This document shows, in pieces, positions 54,737-64,000 of a stretch of DNA of 64,000 nucleotides (its first letter is position 1; the number at the start of each line of letters is the position of its first letter). The position numbers were made by a program, and so were the translations under genes. Source of the stretch: Scytonematopsis contorta HA4267-MV1 (GTDB taxonomy: Bacteria > Cyanobacteriota > Cyanobacteriia > Cyanobacteriales > Nostocaceae); the NCBI GenBank assembly GCA_019359035.1, contig JAHHIC010000043.1, forward strand, positions 1-64,000. Reading direction: 5' to 3'. The notes below the pieces were generated by a model. It searched no databases. It had not been told where the DNA came from and saw nothing but the letters and a program-made list of their open reading frames with translations.

Positions 54737-55863
54737 TTTCGTCTACCTCACAGGGCTTGGTATTACAATTTTAAGTAGTTTTGAGTTTTTAGCTTTGAGT
54801 TTTCAGTTAATTAGATTATTGAGAATAACCAATTTTTTGTTGCAAATACATACCTCAAAGCTTTAGACGAATACCATACATTAGGTATAGTCAATATAGC
54901 CAAGATTCCACATCAATTTTATTGAAACATAAAACACATACTTTTGCAAAAACTATATTAATACAGTTTTTACAGAGTTTATATGTATCATAATCTATGC
55001 TAAACCTTATCAAAGAATTATCATTTACTCATCAAGAACCAAACAATAACTAATTTAAAACTCAAAACTCAAAACAGCGCGTAGTGGCGAATACAACAAA
55101 GCTGACAGCAAATAAAATAACACCAGCAAAGCAAACCCACTCTTTTTGGCTAATATATTGATACATGTTTTAAGGAAATATTTATTTTCCTTTTTAGTGG
55201 TTGATAAAGATACTTTTCATTATCTTGACTCTCAATAATTATTTCGTTCATCAATCCTCAATAAGTTATGAATCTGTGACAACATTAAAATTTTATAAAG
55301 AATTCACAATCTGTTTCTTCCTTGTGTAATGGAGTTAGCTTAGCCCTCACTAAGAAATAGAAGCTATGAGCTTATTACCTAGCAAACTCAGTAATTTCAC
55401 AGCAGTAAAAGTACACAAGCTCAATAAGTAACAATTCAACTGAATGACAATTTAGCAACTTTTTTTTTGCTTGCCAAGTACTTATGAAAAATTTTTAGTT
55501 AAAAATTTTTCATTTACTCATTTTCTGATTTTAAAATGTTTTATTCCAATATTTTCTGATAATTATGTAGCATTACTAAGCAAAAAACACTTAATTTCAA
55601 TAATTTAAATAAACAAAGTTAATTTGAAAACAAACTTTATATTTCATTACACAATACGATAAAAATAATCATAACGCCTCCTTCGCTCCCACCCTACGGG
55701 AAAACCTCCAGTATAGGTAGTTAGCAAAAAAATCCTGAGTATGTTTACTCATACAAGCCTACAAGTTACAATAAAACCAGTTTAGCTTAACAGAGCTTAA
55801 TAATCTCTGTACTTTCTTAACATTTATTTTCCCTAACTTGTTGTATTACATAGGCAATGAGAC
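54737..55863. other. 1.1-kb gene-poor region
   Basis: AT-rich, with no convincing long ORF or RNA gene. One minus-strand short frame (55062-55166, 34 codons, one hydrophobic span) is listed separately. The final 200 bp should hold the promoter of the CheB-CheR gene. Confidence 0.5.
55062..55166 (-). CDS. Possible 34-residue single-span membrane protein
   Basis: MYQYISQKEWVCFAGVILFA continues through a hydrophobic span to TTRCFEF. The charge pattern suits a small membrane subunit, but no SD is visible upstream of ATG 55166 and no family is recognised. It could easily be chance. Confidence 0.2.
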   Translation of the reverse strand: MYQYISQKEWVCFAGVILFAVSFVVFATTRCFEF

Positions 55864-58800
55864 ATGACAAACGCGACCTCTAGACAAGCTCAAAACCTCT
55901 TCGTTGTTGGTATTGGAGCATCAGCCGGAGGTTTACGCGCTTTAGAAGAATTTTTTGAAAATATGCCCGTAGATAGTGGCGCTGCATTTGTAGTGATTCA
56001 GCACCTATCACCCGATTTTAAAAGCTTGATGAAAGAACTGCTGGAACGACGCACACGGATGGTAATTTACCGGGTGACAGACGGGATGGAGCTAGAAGCC
56101 AACAGCATCTATTTAATTCCTCCCGGCAAAAACTTAATGTTAGAAAGTTCCCATCTACGGTTGTTTGAACAAGAAGAAAGAAATCGTCACGGATTGAATT
56201 TTCCGATTGATTTATTTTTGGAATCCCTAGCAAAAAACTACGCTGAGCGAGCAATAGGAGTTATCCTTTCTGGAACAGGGAGTGACGGCACCAATGGTTT
56301 ACGCGCAATTAATGAAGCTGGGGGTTTTGCTATGGTACAAGAACCCACCACCGCTGAGTTTGATGGAATGCCACGTACAGCTATCGCTACAGGTGTCGTA
56401 GACCAAGTACTATCACCTCAAGGTCTTGCTCAGTTGATTTCTCAGTTAGTTCGTTCCCCTATCGAAGTGCAGCAAGTGAGCAGAAGCCAAACCGGCTATT
56501 TTGATTCCATGAAGCTGCAACGTATCGCTAGTATTTTAGCAAAGCATGAACAAGTAGATTTTTCTCATTATAAAAGCAGCACCCTTTCCCGACGAATTCA
56601 CCGACGTTGTTTAATAACTGGTTGTAACAATTTAGAAGATTACGTGCGAATATTAGAAATTTCCTCAGAAGAACGTACCACTCTCCGTCACGATTTGCTC
56701 ATCAGCGTCACCCAATTTTTCCGTGACCCGGATACATGGAGATTTTTGGAAAATAACGTAATTCCCCAAATGATTGAGCAAGCAAGACCGGGGGAAGAAC
56801 TACGTTTTTGGGTAACCGCTTGTGCAACTGGGGAAGAAGCCTATTCTTTAGCAATATTGTTGGATGAAGCAGTAGAACAATTGGATAAACAGGTACGAAT
56901 AAAAATTTTTGCCACAGACTTAGATAAAGAAGCCTTGGAAAAAGCTACTCAAGGAATTTATCCGGAGACCATTATTAATGATATAACACCAGAAAGGCTG
57001 CAACGCTATTTTATTCGCAAAGAACAGTCTTTTCAAGTAGTACGTAAATTGCGGGAAAAATTACTTTTTGCACCCCATGACTTAACGAAAGATGCGGGTT
57101 TTACGCGCATGAATATGGTTTCTTGTCGCAATGTACTGATTTATATGCAACCAGAATTACAGCAACAAGTTTTGCGAAATCTCCACTTTTCTCTAGTGTC
57201 TCAAGGAGTATTATTTTTAGGAGAAGCAGAAACCTTAGCAGATATTGAAGAAGAATTTAAAACCCTCAACAAAAAAGGTAAAATCTTTCAAAAACGACGG
57301 GATGTGCGATTACCTGTTCCGACTAGAAGTCTAGATAGAATATCTCGTAAACTATTACCAGCAACAAAATCCAAGGAAACAAACGATTCACATCTGGAAC
57401 CAGTTTTAAACGAAGCATTTAGTACTTTTTTAGCAGAACAAAAAGCGACTTGTTTGCTAGTAGACAGAGAAAATCAACTTTTCCATATTTTTAACAACTC
57501 CATTGAGGTTCTACAATTTTCTACAGGTAGAGCCACACCAGATGTCACTAAACTGGTTGTCCCTAGCTTGCAATTACCCCTAAGTACAGCATTACACAGA
57601 GCAAAAAGAGAACGTCACCCCGTAGCTTATAGTGGGATAAAACTAGGAGAAGGGGAAAATACCCGCAGCGTTAACCTAAAAGTAACCTATCACGAGACCA
57701 ATAAACAGTCGGGTGACTTTTATATGGTAGTGATTCAAGAAGATTTGCGACCGCAACAACCCGACGCAGAACGTTTCGAGGCTGATACAGAAGCATCACA
57801 GCGCATAATGGAGTTGGAATACGAACTCCAGCAAACTAAGGAAAACCTACAAGCGGTTATTGAAGAACTGGAAACAACCAACGAAGAACAACAAGCTACA
57901 AACGAAGAACTTACTGCTTCCAATGAGGAATTGCAGAGTACCAACGAAGAACTCCACTCAGTCAACGAAGAACTTTACACCGTTAATGCCGAATATCAGT
58001 CAAAAATCGAAGAACTTACGGAATTAAACAATGATATTGATAACTTATTAAGAAGTACAGATATTGGGGTTGTTTTTCTAGATAGAGAACTGAGAATCCG
58101 TAAATTTACCCCAGCTGCGATGGTAGCTATTAACTTGGTGGAAGCAGATATTGGTCGCCCGCTAGAACATATTACACACAACCTTAACTGTGGAGATTTA
58201 CTAGCACTTTTAAGACAAGTAATTACTGAAAAACACTCTTTAGAGCAGGAAGTAAAAATTGCCAAAAGTGGCTTCAACTTGTTGATGCGAGTTAATCCCT
58301 ATCTACAAGAAGATGGACGGCTTGATGGTGTAGTGCTAACATTTGTTGATATTGACGAAATTAAACAAGTGCAACAAAGGCTACAACAAGCAGAAATCGC
58401 TCTGCGACGAGTAAATGAAGAATTAGAAAAACGTGTAGTTGAGCGCACTGCCGAATTGGAACAGGCAAAAGAAGCTGCTGAGACTGCGAATCGTGCAAAA
58501 AGTGCTTTTATTGCCCATATTAGTCATGAATTAAGAACACCTTTGAATGCCATTTTAGGATTTACACAAATTCTCAAACGTAATCCCGATATTAGTTTAG
58601 CAGAGCAACGTAATGGTATTGAAATTATTCACCAATCTGGGCAACATTTACTGACGCTAATTAATGACATTCTTTTCTTGGCTAAAATCGAAGCTGGAAA
58701 ACTAGAATTAGAAGTAAGTGAATTCCAGTTTCCCGCATTTTTGGATAACTTAATTGCCATAATGCGTATCCGTGCGGAAGAAAAGCAAATTGCTTTAAAT

Positions 58801-59940
58801 TACCAATCTCTTTCACCCCTACCATCTACTGTTCGTTGCGACGAAACTCGTTTACGACAGGTGTTACTCAACTTACTCAGCAATGCTATTAAATTTACTG
58901 AGCAAGGAACTGTGTCTTTTAAAGTCGGCTCTGTTTCGGATTTTGATTTAGGAAAAAATACGCAATCCCTCGAAAATAAAAACTATAAAATTCGCTTTCA
59001 AATTGAAGATACAGGTATAGGTATACCCAATGATAAATTAAGCGAAATATTTTTACCTTTTCACCAATTAAATAATCATCCATCTTCTCAAGAAGGAACA
59101 GGTTTAGGATTAACAATTAGTCAAAATATTATTCATCAATTACAAGGAGATATTCAAGTCAGCAGCATCCTGGGAGAGGGAAGTAAATTTTGGTTTGACC
59201 TAGAATTACTAGAAGTCTCAACGATAAACCAGGCAATAGCGGGAGAAAATGAAAGTCGCATTATCGGTTATCAAGGAGAAAGAAGAAGTATTTTGGTAGT
59301 GGATGACCAAGCAAATAATCGTGCATTTCTGATTAATTTCCTTATCACTTTGGGGTTTGATGTTTTAGAAGCTAGTAATGGTCAAGAAGCTTTAGCACGA
59401 ACCGAGGAAAATTATCCAGATTTAATTTTACTTGATTGGATAATGCCAGGAATAAATGGTTTAGAAGTAACTACCAACTTGCGACAGCAGCCAAAATATA
59501 ATGACATGGTGATAATAGCTACATCTGCTACCGCACTCCCAGATGAGCAATCTCCTTGTTTTCAAGCTGGTTGTAATGCTTTTCTCAGTAAACCCGTGCG
59601 TTTTGAGCAGTTATTAGAACTACTAACAGTTCATCTGCAATTGGAATGGGTGTATCAGCAAAATTCAGGTCAAAACAATCCTACTTCTGGAACAATTACA
59701 TTAGAGGGAAATAATTTTTATTCACACTCTAACTCTATTGTTACTCCCCCTTCTCAGGATTTAGCTGTTTTGTTGGAACTGGCAATGCAAGGTGATATTC
59801 GAGGTATTTTACAAGAAGCGACACGCTTGGAAGATATAGATATTTTATATATACCTTTTGCGGGAGAAATACGTAAGTTTGCTGAATGTTTACAGGTTAA
59901 TCAATTACAACAGTTTATTAGAGGGTTTATAACATTGTAG
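55864..59940 (+). CDS. CheB-CheR-PAS-histidine kinase-REC hybrid protein
   Basis: 1358 aa. Domains: CheB methylesterase (about 10-195; Ser20 in GASAGG, His47 in VIQHLSPD, Asp141 in GTGSDGTNG); CheR methyltransferase (about 215-480; [40 protein letters not shown]); a Glu-rich coiled coil (about 645-725: [20 protein letters not shown]); PAS (about 735-850; [17 protein letters not shown]); His[16 protein letters not shown] with His888; HATPase [21 protein letters not shown]; and a C-terminal receiver (SILVVDDQ; Asp1191 in [10 protein letters not shown]). CheB/CheR act on chemoreceptor glutamates elsewhere; here they are built into a sensor kinase, with targets unknown. The stop codon lies in a palindrome. 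Confidence 0.94.
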   Translation: MTNATSRQAQNLFVVGIGASAGGLRALEEFFENMPVDSGAAFVVIQHLSPDFKSLMKELLERRTRMVIYRVTDGMELEANSIYLIPPGKNLMLESSHLRLFEQEERNRHGLNFPIDLFLESLAKNYAERAIGVILSGTGSDGTNGLRAINEAGGFAMVQEPTTAEFDGMPRTAIATGVVDQVLSPQGLAQLISQLVRSPIEVQQVSRSQTGYFDSMKLQRIASILAKHEQVDFSHYKSSTLSRRIHRRCLITGCNNLEDYVRILEISSEERTTLRHDLLISVTQFFRDPDTWRFLENNVIPQMIEQARPGEELRFWVTACATGEEAYSLAILLDEAVEQLDKQVRIKIFATDLDKEALEKATQGIYPETIINDITPERLQRYFIRKEQSFQVVRKLREKLLFAPHDLTKDAGFTRMNMVSCRNVLIYMQPELQQQVLRNLHFSLVSQGVLFLGEAETLADIEEEFKTLNKKGKIFQKRRDVRLPVPTRSLDRISRKLLPATKSKETNDSHLEPVLNEAFSTFLAEQKATCLLVDRENQLFHIFNNSIEVLQFSTGRATPDVTKLVVPSLQLPLSTALHRAKRERHPVAYSGIKLGEGENTRSVNLKVTYHETNKQSGDFYMVVIQEDLRPQQPDAERFEADTEASQRIMELEYELQQTKENLQAVIEELETTNEEQQATNEELTASNEELQSTNEELHSVNEELYTVNAEYQSKIEELTELNNDIDNLLRSTDIGVVFLDRELRIRKFTPAAMVAINLVEADIGRPLEHITHNLNCGDLLALLRQVITEKHSLEQEVKIAKSGFNLLMRVNPYLQEDGRLDGVVLTFVDIDEIKQVQQRLQQAEIALRRVNEELEKRVVERTAELEQAKEAAETANRAKSAFIAHISHELRTPLNAILGFTQILKRNPDISLAEQRNGIEIIHQSGQHLLTLINDILFLAKIEAGKLELEVSEFQFPAFLDNLIAIMRIRAEEKQIALNYQSLSPLPSTVRCDETRLRQVLLNLLSNAIKFTEQGTVSFKVGSVSDFDLGKNTQSLENKNYKIRFQIEDTGIGIPNDKLSEIFLPFHQLNNHPSSQEGTGLGLTISQNIIHQLQGDIQVSSILGEGSKFWFDLELLEVSTINQAIAGENESRIIGYQGERRSILVVDDQANNRAFLINFLITLGFDVLEASNGQEALARTEENYPDLILLDWIMPGINGLEVTTNLRQQPKYNDMVIIATSATALPDEQSPCFQAGCNAFLSKPVRFEQLLELLTVHLQLEWVYQQNSGQNNPTSGTITLEGNNFYSHSNSIVTPPSQDLAVLLELAMQGDIRGILQEATRLEDIDILYIPFAGEIRKFAECLQVNQLQQFIRGFITL

Positions 59941-59965
59941 AGATGCGATTAATCGCGTCTCTACA
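59936..59965. repeat. TGTAGAGATG/CG palindrome, copy 6
   Basis: TGTAGAGATGCGATT is followed by AATCGCGTCTCTACA, 15-bp arms with one mismatch. It includes the TAG stop of the CheB-CheR gene and separates it from the convergent nuclease-like gene, so it is a likely bidirectional terminator. Confidence 0.85.
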
Positions 59966-59969
59966 TTAT

Positions 59970-60608
59970 TTATTTAGCAATAATTATAAATTCCCCTATG
60001 TGTCGCATAATTTTTAAAACATCATACAAATCTCCCTCATTCATAATACTAAACTTACGGGATAATCCGTAAATAGGAGTTTGCCGTTTAATTAGTTTAA
60101 TAAAAATAAAGTCTTCCCCCCCGGTCAAGATACCAAATATTGGCTTATCTATATTATTAGGGTTGCATAACATATACGCGAGTGCTTGAGGTATCCCTAA
60201 ACTCAAAGAAAATGTAGTTCTTTTAGCTTCCAGCACCCAAACCCAAAACTGGTTTTGCACAACTAAGGCATCAATTCGTCCCTGTAGAATTTCTTCCTCT
60301 GTTTCTACTTCTACACTTACGGTTGGTTCAAATCTTGTTTTAAAAGGAGCGTCATAAAAACCTGCTATATCTAGTAATGGAGCGACCATCATCATTTTCA
60401 CCCCACCTTCTAGAAGCGTTCCTTCATCAAGTTGGTAAAAGTAACGAGAACGGACTCTATCTAAAAATGCTTTATCTGTTTCGCTTATCTGTGGTAAATT
60501 TTCATACCACTCTGGAAAAAACTCTTTCTCTTCGCTACGTTGTAAGTTGAAATTTTCCCGCAAATATTTGAGAGTGATTTTTTCTGAAATGGCGATAGTT
60601 TGAACCAT
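59970..60608 (-). CDS. Stand-alone PD-(D/E)XK restriction-like nuclease domain protein
   Basis: 212 aa. Similar to the N-terminal nuclease part of type I restriction HsdR-like proteins and to cyanobacterial restriction-endonuclease-subunit-R proteins: LQGRIDALVVQNQFWVWVLE followed by AKRT gives the Asp and the Glu-x-Lys of the fold. FSLSLGIPQALAYML and DKPIFGILTGGEDFIFIKL complete the core. No helicase, methylase or specificity gene is nearby, so it is not a working type I system. Function unknown. Convergent with the CheB-CheR gene. Confidence 0.82.
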   Translation of the reverse strand: MVQTIAISEKITLKYLRENFNLQRSEEKEFFPEWYENLPQISETDKAFLDRVRSRYFYQLDEGTLLEGGVKMMMVAPLLDIAGFYDAPFKTRFEPTVSVEVETEEEILQGRIDALVVQNQFWVWVLEAKRTTFSLSLGIPQALAYMLCNPNNIDKPIFGILTGGEDFIFIKLIKRQTPIYGLSRKFSIMNEGDLYDVLKIMRHIGEFIIIAK

Positions 60609-60849
60609 AAGGAATGGTGAGATAAAGCTTGTAATTTAAGAATACAGTAATTTCATACAAGGCTTACAAAAAACGTAATTTATCATTAATCTCTAAAAAA
60701 CGGAGATTTAAAGTATATATACCAAATAAAAATGTTAAGCATACAAAAAATAAAATTTTTATTAAAATTTTAGATTATTCTATAAAATATGCTTATAGAA
60801 ATAATTAGTTAAAATTAACCAAATTCAACTGCTTAATACCCTATGTAAC

Positions 60850-62556
60850 ATGAACTTTGAAAACGCCAAGACTGAAACCCTTTTGATAGTGGACGACCAC
60901 CCAAGCAATTTACAAGTTTTGTTTACTTTCCTGGAAAAGGCAGGTTTCAGAGTTTTGGCAGCTCAAGATGGAGAAAATGCACTACAGATAGCAGAAGCAA
61001 CAATACCTGACTTGATTTTGTTAGATATTTTAATGCCCGGTATTGACGGCTTTCAGGTCTGCCAGCACTTAAAAAATAAGGAATCTACCCAAAATATACC
61101 AGTAATTTTTCTTACGGCCCTTTCGGATACGATTAATAAAGTTAAAGGGTTTGAAGTTGGTGGAGTTGACTACGTTACAAAGCCTATTGAACAACAAGAA
61201 CTTTTAGCCCGTATCCAAACACATCTGACGCTAAAGAAAATGCGTCAACAGCTAACGATACAAAACGCACAACTGCAACACGAAAATTACACTCGCAAAC
61301 TGATGGAGGCTGAATTACGGGAACGCACATCCCAATTACAGCGGGGGCTAAATTTTGAAGGATTGGTACGACGGATTACTGAGAAAATTCGGGATAGCTT
61401 GGATGAGACGCAGATTTTACAAACAGCGACCGAAGAATTAGTCGAAGTTTTGCAAGTTAATAGTTGTCAAATCGAACTTTACGACCCCACCCAAGCCACT
61501 GCGACTATAGCCTATGAACACAGTCATGTACTACCACAATCTCAGGGGAGGAAACGACGTATTGCTGAATTTCCTGAACTTTATCAACAACTATTACAAA
61601 AAGTTCCCCTCCAATTTGCCGAGCGCATTCCCCAGTTTAATCCTAGAGAACTGCAATGTACCAGATTGATTTGTCCGATTTTTGACCATCATGAAAATAA
61701 AGGCATTCTTGGTAACCTTTGGTTGCTTAGACCCAAAGAAGAAATATTTGCAGAATTTGAAGTGCAATTGGTACAGCAAGTAGCTAGCCAATGCGCTATT
61801 GCTATTCGTCAGGCTAGGCTATATGAAGCTGCTCAGCAACAGGTTCAAGAATTAGAAAAGCTTAACCGTCTCAAGGATGATTTCCTCAAAAGCATCTCCC
61901 ACGAATTGCGATCGCCGATGAGCAGTATGAAACTGGCAGTCCAAACCCTAGAAAAACTCTTAAAAGCAGAACGTGTGGGACAACCGTCACCGACATTTGC
62001 TAGAGTGTTAAAAATTTTTCATCAAGCGTCGCAACGTCATAACCAATTGGTAGATGATTTATTAACACTCTGTTACATAGATGCGAAAGCTGAAGGTTTA
62101 TCTTCAGAATGGATTAACTTACAAATATGGATTCATGAAATTATCCAGCTATTTGTCGAACGCGCTCATAATCAACAGTTGCAGTTAGTTGTTGACCTAC
62201 CAGAAGAGCTACCATTATTGAGAGTAGATATTTCCACCTTAGAGCGCATACTAATAGAACTACTGACGAACGCTTGTAAATATACACCAGCAGGTCAAAT
62301 AATTACATTACAAGTACGAGCAACAGAAGAAATAGTTGAACTAAATGTAATTAATTCGGGAGTGGAAATACCAAAAGAAGAGCAAGAGCGAATTTTCGAC
62401 CAGTTTTACCGCATTCCAAACAACGACCCTTGGCAATATGGAGGCACAGGGTTAGGACTAACATTAGTTAAGAAAATGGTAGAACTTTTAGGCGCATCAA
62501 TTGAAGTTAAAAGTAGCCAATTACAAACAGAATTTTCAGTAAAACTATTTAATTAA
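60850..62556 (+). CDS. Hybrid REC-GAF-histidine kinase
   Basis: 568 aa. Receiver first (LLIVDDHPSN; Asp59 in LILLDILMPGIDG; Lys in VDYVTKPIE), coiled linker, GAF (about 180-325), HisKA SISHELRSPMSSMKLA with His351, and HATPase [33 protein letters not shown]. The N-box is intact, but the G1-like DxGxG reads NSGVE, so ATP binding may be altered. About 240 bp downstream of the nuclease-like gene; with the 52563 and 55864 genes it makes three multidomain kinases within 10 kb. Confidence 0.92.
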   Translation: MNFENAKTETLLIVDDHPSNLQVLFTFLEKAGFRVLAAQDGENALQIAEATIPDLILLDILMPGIDGFQVCQHLKNKESTQNIPVIFLTALSDTINKVKGFEVGGVDYVTKPIEQQELLARIQTHLTLKKMRQQLTIQNAQLQHENYTRKLMEAELRERTSQLQRGLNFEGLVRRITEKIRDSLDETQILQTATEELVEVLQVNSCQIELYDPTQATATIAYEHSHVLPQSQGRKRRIAEFPELYQQLLQKVPLQFAERIPQFNPRELQCTRLICPIFDHHENKGILGNLWLLRPKEEIFAEFEVQLVQQVASQCAIAIRQARLYEAAQQQVQELEKLNRLKDDFLKSISHELRSPMSSMKLAVQTLEKLLKAERVGQPSPTFARVLKIFHQASQRHNQLVDDLLTLCYIDAKAEGLSSEWINLQIWIHEIIQLFVERAHNQQLQLVVDLPEELPLLRVDISTLERILIELLTNACKYTPAGQIITLQVRATEEIVELNVINSGVEIPKEEQERIFDQFYRIPNNDPWQYGGTGLGLTLVKKMVELLGASIEVKSSQLQTEFSVKLFN

Positions 62557-62877
62557 CTTTTATTTAGAGTATTTTTTTACCCCATTAAGCCCAAAAATTT
62601 ACCGTATAAGTTGCAATACTACGGAAGTTTTGCTCGAAAATACGAAAACTCGTACGTTGGGTTGAGGCTTTGCGTCCACTTCGGACAACCCAACAAACCA
62701 CCGAAAATGTTGGGTTGAGTGGAGCTACCCAGCCGACAAAGTATTAATACTTAGTTAAAATGGATAAAATATGATAACGGAAATATTAAAATTAAGTGTG
62801 ATAGTTAAAATATTTGTAGCTTTAGCTATAATTTTTAGATAAAGAAGCTCCTTCAACCCAAAACTTTATTATTGCCA
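62557..62877. other. Intergenic with GTTGGGTTG repeats
   Basis: GTTGGGTTGAGGC, CAACCCAACAAACC and TGTTGGGTTGAG form a dispersed inverted repeat (about 62657-62720). The remainder is AT-rich upstream sequence. No gene seen. Confidence 0.55.
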
Positions 62878-64000
62878 TGTTTTCGATTGTTACAGACTCC
62901 GAACAGTGGTGCGAAAACTACGATAACGCTTCAGATGCTGAAAAATACAAAATGATGATGGAGGCACTATCGGAAACGCTGTCACCCGAATTGATAGAAG
63001 AATGTGACTTAGGGATGTCTCTTGTAGACTTAAGAGATGAATTAGATGAAAATAACCTAATAGCAGATGCACTGGCATTAATAGAGAAAACCCAGCAGCA
63101 CCAACCAGAAATTTATGCCCAAGAATTTCCAACTCTCGATACTCTTCGGGTAAATTACTATCTCTATAGTAACAAAACAGAACTAGTACGTTCCTCTATA
63201 GCTCAATTCAAAGTTGACCCAATTACTGGTTTTGGTCAACTGATGTGGGTAATTGACATACTCAGATTGTACGGTGAAAAAGATATTTTAACTGAATTAT
63301 GCAGTGATATTTATAAGCAAGTTCAAAATTCTGACGAGGTGATGTACCAGGTAGAAGAATTGCTTTGTTCATATATTATACAGGATTTAATGGAAACTGC
63401 TTACCATCAAATACAACGTGGTGAAACTGTTGACTGGGAATCCATTAGCACTGTTTTAAATAAACTTGGTCCCTCAGTTTCTGAAGAATGGCTAGAAATC
63501 ATAGACTATGACTTAACTGCAAAGGTAGAAATTAATAAAACATTCTTTGCTAATTTTAAGAAACAATCAGGACGAGAGGAAATTCTAGATATATTATCCA
63601 CAGAATTTTGTGGTTATATGGCGTCTCAAAAACAAATAAGCTTTGTGACGAGTAAAGCCATTTGGGAAATAGCATTAGAATTTTTGACAGAGCGTACATT
63701 GCCTAAAAAACAATTTTGCTACCCAGAAAGTTTTTTTAATATTACCGAAGAAGAATTAGACGAATACGTAGGTCAACTACTCAGGGATTTATTTGAAGAC
63801 CAACAAGTAGACGCGGCTGCACTAATATGGGGAGTTCCCTATATTTATGATTTTTTGCTCCAGAAAAAAGTAATTACAAAAGTAGTTTATCAAAATTCAC
63901 TTGCGGCAGTGTTCGCAATTAAACCTTACTTAATCAGGTTTTTTAGCGAGCATCTATGGAAATATAGCTTTGTTCATCATTGGGCACGTCCAGATAGTTT
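62878..64000 (+). CDS. Partial gene of unknown function, runs off the right edge
   Basis: At least 374 codons from ATG 62878 (MFSIVTDSEQWCENYDNASD) with no stop before the window ends. The protein is acidic and helical with many Leu/Glu/Asp pairs (LIEECDLGMSLVDLRDELDE; QKQISFVTSKAIWEIALEFL; ESFFNITEEELDEYVGQLLR), like an alpha-solenoid or helical-repeat protein. No motif or family recognised. The even codon use and length make it a real gene. Confidence 0.8.

Noticed and set aside
59970-60608. Type I restriction system
   Set aside because: Only a nuclease-like domain is present; no helicase, methylase or specificity subunit nearby.
1-64000. tRNA or rRNA genes
   Set aside because: I looked for T-loop-like and acceptor patterns and saw no credible cloverleaf; a dedicated tRNA scan would settle it.

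Overview
The window reads as chromosomal DNA of a filamentous heterocystous-type cyanobacterium (Nostocales: the Calothrix/Nostoc/Tolypothrix world). The signs are low G+C, a Cph1-like phytochrome with its own small response regulator, xisH/xisI, Uma2-family nucleases, pentapeptide-repeat lumenal proteins, a Gly-tailed RRM RNA-binding protein, heptanucleotide tandem repeats (STRRs) and many small palindromic or MITE-like repeats. No rRNA or tRNA gene was recognised.

Layout. 1-10.4 kb is an eroded accessory region: a TPM-domain remnant, an M15-like peptidase, a DNA-phosphorothioation-associated methyltransferase with duplicated flanking domains, a frameshifted xisH followed by xisI, a PglZ-like protein lacking a key Asp, and a tandem triplication of a Uma2 nuclease whose third copy is cut by a MITE. 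10.4-17.5 kb holds secreted or lipid-anchored small proteins, two proteases, leuA preceded by a leucine-rich short ORF plus a strand-specific hairpin, and an Rpn-family gene split by a 102-bp TA-flanked MITE.

17.6-33.3 kb is a complete subtype I-D CRISPR-Cas locus, transcribed leftwards: leader 2 - array 2 (32 repeats) - [WYL regulator on the opposite strand] - cas10d - cas11d - csc2 - csc1 - cas3 - cas6 - cas4 - cas1 - cas2 - leader 1 - array 1 (22 repeats). cas10d carries a -1 frameshift in a run of A and G. The small subunit Cas11d is a separate ORF with its own Shine-Dalgarno and ATG, overlapping the end of cas10d as ATGA. The two leaders are homologous, and the copy next to array 2 still carries what looks like the last codons of a lost cas2.

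33.3-48.6 kb has transposon debris, two pentapeptide-repeat proteins, an M20 amidohydrolase, a short ORF behind a near-consensus promoter, gamma-glutamyltransferase (with an in-frame palindromic-repeat insertion), an osmoprotectant ABC transporter, a P-type ATPase, a RemA-like protein, an FAD monooxygenase and an RRM protein. 49.6-62.6 kb is a signalling cluster: phytochrome kinase, Rcp-like regulator, REC-GAF kinase, a CheB-CheR-PAS-kinase-REC giant and a REC-GAF kinase. A gene of unknown function runs off the right edge.

A theme across the window is that dispersed repeats (STRRs, TGTAGAGACG palindromes, CTTGTAG hairpins) sit on stop codons, so several unrelated proteins end in residues encoded by the repeats. 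The best candidates for something undescribed are the leuA leader ORF with its hairpin, the frameshifted cas10d with a free-standing cas11d, and a 16-bp direct repeat with an inverted repeat between cas10d and its divergent WYL gene.
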